Source: Candidatus Nanopelagicales bacterium
GTDB lineage: Bacteria; Actinomycetota; Actinomycetes; S36-B12; GCA-2699445
DNA length: 64,000 nucleotides
Direction: 5' to 3'
Assembly (NCBI GenBank): GCA_037045355.1
Contig: JBAOHO010000009.1
Span: forward strand, 1-64,000
The notes beneath the pieces were generated by a model. That model made no database searches and was not told where the DNA came from. It saw only the letters and a program-made list of their open reading frames with translations. The position numbers were made by a program, and so were the translations under genes. Positions 59,003-64,000 of the stretch are shown here, piece after piece; the stretch's first letter is position 1, and every line of letters begins with the position of its first letter.

Positions 59003-59937
59003 GGCGTCGACTCCCCTGCTGTGGCGGTCACATCCAGGAACACCTGTTCCAAGTTGCGCTGCTGCACCGTCAACTCCGAAGCCAGAACCCCGTGCTCGGC
59101 ACACCACGCCGTGACCGCGGCCATGGTGCCCGGGTCGATGCGGGAACCGGTCAGCCGGTAGGTGCCGGGCGGCTCTTCCACCAGGTCGAAACCGGGGGAG
59201 AGGGCCCGGAGCAGGCCGGAACGGTCGAGATGGGCGGCGGCCCGAAAACGCAGGGTCTGGCCGTCCGGGTCGGCGGTCAGGTCCGCTGCGGTACCGCTGG
59301 CAACACACTGCCCCTGGTGGATGATCACCAGCTGATCGGACAGCTGTTCGGCCTCCTCCATCGCGTGGGTCGACAGCAAGATGGTGGTGCCCGCTTGCCG
59401 CAGCTCGTCGATCAAGCCCCACACGTCGCGCCGGGTGGCGGGGTCGAGACCGGCCGTGGGTTCGTCCAGCATCAGCAGATGTGGTCGGCCGACCATGGCG
59501 CAGGCGAGTTTGACGCGCTGCTGCTCGCCACCGCTCATCCGGCGGAAGGTCGTGCGACCGAGCGAGTGCAGATGCAAGCGGTCCATCAGCGCGTTCACAT
59601 CCCATGGCGCCGTGAAGAAGCGGGCGACATGGCTGATGGCCTGCTGGGCATTCGCCCCTGACCACACCCCACCGCGCTGCAGCATGACCCCGACGTCGGC
59701 GCGCTGATCCGCGGAGCGCCGCCACGGATCGTGGCCGAGTACCCGCACGGTGCCGGAATCGGCGTGCTGCAGGCCGGCGCAGATCTCGATGGCGGTGGTC
59801 TTGCCCGCGCCATTGGGGCCCAGCAGACCCGTGATCCGTCCGGGTGGCACGGTGAGGTCCAGCCCACTCAGCGCGACGGTGGCACCGAAAGTCTTGGTGA
59901 CATCGCGGAGCTCGATGGCATCGGGCGCGGCAGTCAC
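58999..59937 (-). CDS. ABC transporter ATP-binding protein (DrrA-like)
   Basis: About 312 residues from the GTG at 59937. Walker A GLLGPNGAGKTTA, Q-loop VGVMLQRGGVW, signature MSGGEQQRVKLA, Walker B LLMLDEPTAGLDP, H-loop STHAMEE, plus a C-terminal domain as in daunorubicin-type exporters. TACACT lies six bases before the start codon on the - strand (59944-59949), pointing to a leaderless mRNA. Works with the permease that follows. Confidence 0.95.
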   Translation of the reverse strand: MTAAPDAIELRDVTKTFGATVALSGLDLTVPPGRITGLLGPNGAGKTTAIEICAGLQHADSGTVRVLGHDPWRRSADQRADVGVMLQRGGVWSGANAQQAISHVARFFTAPWDVNALMDRLHLHSLGRTTFRRMSGGEQQRVKLACAMVGRPHLLMLDEPTAGLDPATRRDVWGLIDELRQAGTTILLSTHAMEEAEQLSDQLVIIHQGQCVASGTAADLTADPDGQTLRFRAAAHLDRSGLLRALSPGFDLVEEPPGTYRLTGSRIDPGTMAAVTAWCAEHGVLASELTVQQRNLEQVFLDVTATAGESTP

Positions 59938-59943
59938 CCGACA

Positions 59944-59949
59944 AGTGTA
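59944..59949 (-). promoter_or_regulatory. -10 box for the leaderless ABC transporter operon
   Basis: TACACT on the - strand, six bases before the GTG at 59937; no ribosome-binding site in the gap. Confidence 0.45.
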
Positions 59950-60017
59950 GGTGTGCGCGCGGGAGGTACATCCCGACGCCGATCCGGTCGCTGCGACCCA
60001 CGTCACGGCCCCGGCTG

Positions 60018-60052
60018 TTGCGCATCGCAGGAATTAGGCAACAATGGTGTTG
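60018..60052 (+). promoter_or_regulatory. sufR promoter with CAAC-N6-GTTG operator
   Basis: CAAC-AATGGT-GTTG occupies 60039-60052, the exact inverted repeat reported for the cyanobacterial SufR repressor. It overlaps a possible -10 (AACAAT, 60040-60045) paired with TTGCGC at 60018-60023, and touches the GTG start of sufR. The arms can be extended to CAACA/TGTTG with a 4-nt centre. Autorepression of sufR and the suf operon is inferred. Confidence 0.6.
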
Positions 60053-60723
60053 TGAAAATCCAGTCAGAGGCTCGCCGCCGTGTGGCGCGTTCCCTGCTGG
60101 CCGACGGCCCCGCGACCGCCCCGGAGTTGGCGCAGCGGCTCGGCATGACAGCCGCGGGGGTCCGTCGTCATCTGGATTCGCTGCAAGCCGACGGCCTGCT
60201 GGAATCCGGCGAACGCCCCGCCTTCGGGCCCGCGCCGTCGCGTGGTCGTGGCCGCCCGCCGCGGGTGTATTCGATCACCGAATCCGGTCGGGACATCTTC
60301 GACCAGGCCTACGACGATCTCGCCATGTCCGCCCTGCGGTTCCTGTCCGAGCGCGGCGGTGAGGACGCGGTGACGGCATTCGCCAGCGAACGTGCCCGCG
60401 ACCTGGAACGTCGCTATCTGCCGGTGCTCGCTGACGAATCCGACCCCCAGCACCGGGCCGAGTTGCTGGCCCGGGTCATGACTGATGACGGTTTTGCGGC
60501 CTCCGTCACCGATATCCCCGGTGGCAGTGCGCTGCAGATCTGCCAACACAACTGCCCCGTCGCCCATGTCGCCGCCGAATTTCCTGTCCTGTGTGACACC
60601 GAGACCGAAGCCATCGCCCGGCTGGTCGGCTCCAACGTGACCCGATTGGCGACCATCGCGCACGGCGATGGCGTCTGCACGGCGGTCGTGGCCGCCCGAA
60701 CCCCAGAGAGGATCCGCTCATGA
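60052..60723 (+). CDS. sufR: Fe-S cluster-responsive transcriptional repressor SufR
   Basis: 223 residues from the GTG at 60052; conserved sequence begins here and the upstream frame lacks features. An ArsR/DeoR-like winged helix (TAPELAQRLGMTAAGVRRHLDSLQADGLLE) is followed by a helical dimer region and a Cys-rich C-terminus: Cys164-x3-Cys168-x12-Cys181 and Cys209, the pattern used to bind a [4Fe-4S] or [2Fe-2S] cluster. When holo, it represses suf genes; loss of cluster derepresses them. Its stop overlaps the sufB start (ATGA). First gene of the suf operon, as in Mycobacterium (Rv1460). Confidence 0.93.
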   Translation: MKIQSEARRRVARSLLADGPATAPELAQRLGMTAAGVRRHLDSLQADGLLESGERPAFGPAPSRGRGRPPRVYSITESGRDIFDQAYDDLAMSALRFLSERGGEDAVTAFASERARDLERRYLPVLADESDPQHRAELLARVMTDDGFAASVTDIPGGSALQICQHNCPVAHVAAEFPVLCDTETEAIARLVGSNVTRLATIAHGDGVCTAVVAARTPERIRS

Positions 60724-63296
60724 CCTCAACCCGTGACCAGATTGAGGACACCGCTACTGGGGGTGCCGCCGACCAACTGGAAGGCCTCGGCACCTACGAG
60801 TACGGCTGGGCCGATTCCGACACTGCCGGCGCCACTGCACGGCGTGGCCTCAACGAGGATGTCGTGCGCGACATCTCCGCGAAGAAGAACGAGCCACAGT
60901 GGATGCTCGACCTGCGCCTGAAGGGCTTGCGACTGTTCGAGAAGCAGCCGATGCCGGCCTGGGGTGCTGATCTGTCCGGCATCGACTTCGACACCATCAA
61001 GTACTTCGTGCGCTCCACCGAGAAGCAGGCGGCATCCTGGGAAGACCTCCCCGAGGACATCAAGAACACCTACGACAAGCTCGGCATCCCCGAGGCGGAG
61101 AAGCAGCGCCTCGTCGCGGGTGTGGCCGCCCAGTATGAGTGTCTGGCCGGTGACACCAGGGTGTGGACCGCTGGTCGCGGCTTGGTGGCCATCAAGGAGA
61201 TCGAGCCCGGAGACCAGGTCTTCGCGTACGACGAAGACGCCGACGCGTTCGTCGTCGCCCCGGTCCGCGCAGCCGCTCAGACAGATGTACGCCAGACGTA
61301 TCGGCTCACCGCCGGCACGCGGCAGGTCCGCGCCACCGACAACCACCCGATGTTGGTGCTGGAGGACAACCGCAAGCCGGGTCGGCAGCGCGCGCGTTAC
61401 CGCCGCCGGTGGAAGACGGTCGGGGAGTTGCAGGTCGGGGACTTCATCGCGGTCCCGCGAAGCCTGCCCACGTTCGGCACCTCCCGCGTCCTGCACGACG
61501 GTTCCGGATTCGGCCCGGTCGAGACCAACGTCGACCTGATGTGGCTCATGGGGTTCTTCATCGGCGACGGCAATGTCCAGTCGTCCGGGCGTACGCACCG
61601 GCTCCAGTTCGCGGTCGTCGCTGGTGACGTCGAGGTGCGCGCGGAGATCGCGCGTATCGTCTCGGAACAGTTCGGCACCCGAACCATCGAGGCCGACGAC
61701 TACCGGGTGGTGGTCAACTCCAAGAAGCTCTGCGAGTTCATCTCGGATCTCGGCTTGGCCGGTCGATCGCTCACCAAGCGCATTCCGACCTGGGTCCAGT
61801 CACTGCCTCTCGACGAGCGGCTCGCCTTCCTCGGCGGCTACGTGGATGCAGACGGATACGTCGGCCCCGACAAGTCCGGCTCGGTGGCGCTGACCAGCGG
61901 CAACTCCGCGCTGCTCGAAGACGCGGCCGCCTTGGCGCTGACCAGCGGCCTGCGGGCCAGCCGGCTGTACGAGTTCGACTCGGTGCACCCGACAGATCCG
62001 GAGCGGCTCATCCACGGGTTCCGCATCGGGATCTCGGGCGACTTCGAGCTCCTGGACTGCCGCAACCCCCGGCGGACGAAGCGATTCGGTCGGCGCGAGT
62101 ACTTCCACAGCGACCGAGCGGCGCATGGCACGACCCTCCGGGCACACGTGTCCGACCACCTCGGGTTCACCCGCGTCACGGGCATCGAGCCCCACGAGGT
62201 CGAGCCCGTGTTCGACATCGAGGTCGACGGCCCGCACAACTTCATTGCCGAGGGTCTGGTGGTCCACAACAGCGAGGTGGTTTACCACAAGATCCGCGAG
62301 GACCTGGAGGAGCAGGGCGTCGTCTTCCTGGACACCGACACCGGTTTGCGCGAGCACGAAGACGTGTTCAAGGAGTACTTCGCGTCGGTGATCCCGGCCG
62401 GCGACAACAAGTTCGCGGCTCTGAACACAGCAGTTTGGTCCGGCGGTTCGTTCATCTACGTTCCGAAGAACGTGCACGTGGAGATCCCGCTGCAGGCGTA
62501 CTTCCGCATCAACACCGAGAACATGGGCCAGTTCGAGCGCACCTTGATCATCGTCGACGAGGGCGCCTACGTTCACTACGTCGAGGGCTGCACCGCACCC
62601 ATCTACAGCACCGACTCTCTGCACTCGGCAGTCGTGGAGATCATCGTCAAGGATGGCGCTCGATGCAGGTACACGACCATCCAGAACTGGTCGACGAACG
62701 TCTACAACCTGGTGACCAAGCGGGCCCAGGCCCACAAGGGCGCCACGATGGAATGGGTCGACGGCAACCTCGGGTCCAAGGTGACCATGAAGTACCCGGC
62801 GGTGTGGCTGATGGGTGAGCACGCCAAGGGCGAGACGCTGTCGGTGGCCTTCGCCGGTCCCAACCAGCACCAGGACGCCGGCTCCAAGATGGTGCACGCC
62901 GCGCCCAACACGTCGTCGTCGGTGATCTCGAAGTCCGTCGCCCGCGGTGGTGGCCGCTCGTCGTACCGCGGTCTCGTGCAGGTCATGCCCAACGCCTCCG
63001 GCTCGGCCAGCACTGTGCGCTGCGACGCACTGCTCGTCGACGACGAGAGCCGCTCGGACACGTACCCCTACAACGACATCCGCACCGACGACGTGGCCAT
63101 GGGCCACGAAGCAACCGTGAGCAAGGTCAGTGAGGACCAGCTGTTCTACCTGCAGTCCCGCGGCATCCCCGAGGACGAGGCCATGGCCATGATCGTGCGC
63201 GGCTTCATCGAGCCGATCGCGCGCGAACTACCCATGGAATACGCGCTGGAGCTGAACCGGCTCATCGAACTGCAGATGGAAGGGGCCGTGGGATGA
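60720..63296 (+). CDS. sufB: Fe-S cluster scaffold SufB with internal intein
   Basis: 858 residues as translated: N-extein 1-140, intein 141-517, C-extein 518-858. Spliced SufB is 481 residues, the normal length. The N-extein has FDTIKYFVRSTEKQ; the C-extein has SEVVYHKIREDLEEQGV, FIYVPKNVHVEIPLQAYF, the beta-helix core, and the C-terminal DDVAMGHEATVSKV with GIPEDEAMAMIVRGFIEP. Ser518 is the +1 residue for splicing. SufB with SufC and SufD builds Fe-S clusters. AGAGAGG lies before the ATG. M. tuberculosis SufB (Rv1461) also carries an intein. Confidence 0.97.
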   Translation: MTSTRDQIEDTATGGAADQLEGLGTYEYGWADSDTAGATARRGLNEDVVRDISAKKNEPQWMLDLRLKGLRLFEKQPMPAWGADLSGIDFDTIKYFVRSTEKQAASWEDLPEDIKNTYDKLGIPEAEKQRLVAGVAAQYECLAGDTRVWTAGRGLVAIKEIEPGDQVFAYDEDADAFVVAPVRAAAQTDVRQTYRLTAGTRQVRATDNHPMLVLEDNRKPGRQRARYRRRWKTVGELQVGDFIAVPRSLPTFGTSRVLHDGSGFGPVETNVDLMWLMGFFIGDGNVQSSGRTHRLQFAVVAGDVEVRAEIARIVSEQFGTRTIEADDYRVVVNSKKLCEFISDLGLAGRSLTKRIPTWVQSLPLDERLAFLGGYVDADGYVGPDKSGSVALTSGNSALLEDAAALALTSGLRASRLYEFDSVHPTDPERLIHGFRIGISGDFELLDCRNPRRTKRFGRREYFHSDRAAHGTTLRAHVSDHLGFTRVTGIEPHEVEPVFDIEVDGPHNFIAEGLVVHNSEVVYHKIREDLEEQGVVFLDTDTGLREHEDVFKEYFASVIPAGDNKFAALNTAVWSGGSFIYVPKNVHVEIPLQAYFRINTENMGQFERTLIIVDEGAYVHYVEGCTAPIYSTDSLHSAVVEIIVKDGARCRYTTIQNWSTNVYNLVTKRAQAHKGATMEWVDGNLGSKVTMKYPAVWLMGEHAKGETLSVAFAGPNQHQDAGSKMVHAAPNTSSSVISKSVARGGGRSSYRGLVQVMPNASGSASTVRCDALLVDDESRSDTYPYNDIRTDDVAMGHEATVSKVSEDQLFYLQSRGIPEDEAMAMIVRGFIEPIARELPMEYALELNRLIELQMEGAVG
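61140..62270 (+). mobile_element. Intein with LAGLIDADG homing endonuclease inside sufB
   Basis: 377 residues between Glu140 and Ser518 of SufB. Block A begins CLAGDTRVWTAGRG with Cys141 as nucleophile; block B has TDNHPMLVL (Thr206...His209); two LAGLIDADG motifs are present, LMGFFIGDG (276-284) and LGGYVDADG (371-379), both with their acidic residues; block F is VFDIEVDGPHNFIAEG and block G ends VVHN (His516-Asn517) before Ser518. Splicing and endonuclease residues all look intact, so it could be an active, mobile intein. Its GC content is similar to the host gene, suggesting long residence or a similar donor. Confidence 0.96.
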
Positions 63297-64000
63297 CAGC
63301 GGTCAGCGAACACCTCAACGAGGCGGTGCGCAGCTTCGACGCCGAGGCCTTCGAAGTGCCCACCGGCCGCGAGGAACTGTGGCGCTTCACCCCCATGCGA
63401 AGGCTGCGCGGACTGCACCAATCGGTCGAGTCGACCGGCGGGGTGGACTACAGGGCCGATACGGCGGCCCAGTTGGTCACGATCGTCGAGCGCGATGACC
63501 CGGCGCTCGCCCAGGCCGCCCCTCCCAGCGACCGCGTGTCCGCTCTCGCATGGGCGGGCTTCGAGCAGGCGGCAGTCATCACCGTCCCCGCGAACGGCGA
63601 ACTGGCTGATCCCGTGCGAATCACGGTTGACGCTTCGGGCAACCCGCAGGCGTTCGGGCAGGTCGTCGTCGACCTCGGCGCCAACTCGTCGTCCGTCGTC
63701 GTGATCGACCATGTCGGCACCGGCGCCTACGCGGGCGACATCACGGTTCTTGCCGGAGACGGCGCCACGGCCACCGTCGCAGTCCTGCAGCGGATGGCAG
63801 ACGATGCCGTGCTTGTGGGACATGTGCGGGTGGTGGTCGGTCGCGACGCATCGATCCGAGCCGTCGCCGTCACGCTCGGCGGGGATGTCGTACGACTGTC
63901 GTCCAGTGTGACGTACACGGGTCCTGGTGGTAGCGCCGAGATGCTGGGGGCCTTCCTCGCCACTGGCGGCCAGCATCAGGAGCATCGATTGTTCGTCGAT
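63293..64000 (+). CDS. sufD: Fe-S cluster assembly protein SufD, N-terminal part
   Basis: Runs off the window after 236 residues. ATG overlaps the sufB stop (ATGA). The start, FEVPTGREELWRFTPMRRLRG, is typical of SufD, and the beginning of the beta-helix follows (AVITVPANGELADPVRITV, GQVVVDLGANSSSVVVIDHVG). It pairs with SufB as scaffold; sufC, sufS and sufU would be expected beyond the window. Confidence 0.93.
   Translation, partial: MTAVSEHLNEAVRSFDAEAFEVPTGREELWRFTPMRRLRGLHQSVESTGGVDYRADTAAQLVTIVERDDPALAQAAPPSDRVSALAWAGFEQAAVITVPANGELADPVRITVDASGNPQAFGQVVVDLGANSSSVVVIDHVGTGAYAGDITVLAGDGATATVAVLQRMADDAVLVGHVRVVVGRDASIRAVAVTLGGDVVRLSSSVTYTGPGGSAEMLGAFLATGGQHQEHRLFVD

Noticed and set aside
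59731..60051. Longer SufR start (open frame from 59731)
   Set aside because: It would overlap the divergent ABC gene and its promoter; conserved SufR sequence begins at the GTG 60052.

Overview
The window is about 64 kb of GC-rich bacterial DNA that reads as one stretch of an actinobacterial (Actinomycetia) chromosome. The evidence is: a 23S rRNA with extra sequence in the domain III position where high-GC Gram-positives carry an insertion; an RbpA homologue; WhiA; the F420-independent Zwf/OpcA pair; frequent GTG starts; ATGA/GTGA gene overlaps; and an order (polA-rpsA-coaE-uvrB-uvrA-uvrC-rapZ-yvcK-whiA-gap-pgk-tpiA-secG-rbpA, then pgl-opcA-zwf-tal-tkt-ctaB-ctaA-ABC-sufR-sufB-sufD) that closely follows the Mycobacterium/Streptomyces core arrangement. 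I cannot assign genus or family from the sequence alone. I see no phage, IS element, CRISPR array or tRNA.

Layout. 1-3.2 kb: 3' end of an rRNA operon (23S, 5S), a strong hairpin and a tandem 44-bp hairpin repeat. 3.2-13.7 kb: TPR protein, HAD phosphatase, thioesterase, polA, a secreted lipoprotein hydrolase, a ROK sugar kinase, rpsA, coaE. 13.7-21.6 kb: acyl-CoA ligase, cysteine hydrolase, an unusual CtaA/cupredoxin/NirK-type fusion protein, an alpha/beta hydrolase-like protein and a SulP transporter. 21.8-26.2 kb: uvrB, SGNH hydrolase, TerC and a small membrane protein. 26.2-33.7 kb: an accessory cluster with three sulfotransferase-like proteins, an MFS exporter, a HisC-like aminotransferase, a GT2 glycosyltransferase and a WS/DGAT-type acyltransferase. 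33.7-43.5 kb: metallo-hydrolase, uvrA, Rieske lipoprotein, SGNH hydrolase, uvrC-rapZ-yvcK-whiA. 43.8-55.1 kb: lower glycolysis (gap-pgk-tpiA), secG, rbpA, then the pentose-phosphate operon on the opposite strand, which also holds a pair of SMR transporters. 55.4-64 kb: haem O/A synthesis (ctaB, ctaA), a tyrosine phosphatase, an ABC-2 exporter and the start of the suf Fe-S operon, with an intein inside SufB and a SufR-type operator (CAAC-N6-GTTG) on the sufR start.

Most notable points: (1) the 783-residue protein at 16-18.3 kb joins a complete CtaA-like haem membrane domain to a type-1 copper domain and a NirK-like two-domain copper reductase that keeps all recognisable ligand and catalytic residues, suggesting a self-contained membrane-bound nitrite (or O2) reductase; (2) the sulfotransferase/acyltransferase cluster looks like an undescribed sulfated lipid or glycolipid pathway; (3) four genes between 50.9 and 58.1 kb (zwf, tal, ctaA, tyrosine phosphatase) each carry a one-base homopolymer frameshift, most simply sequence errors confined to this segment; (4) many genes have a TANNNT box 6-8 nt before the start codon, indicating leaderless mRNAs.
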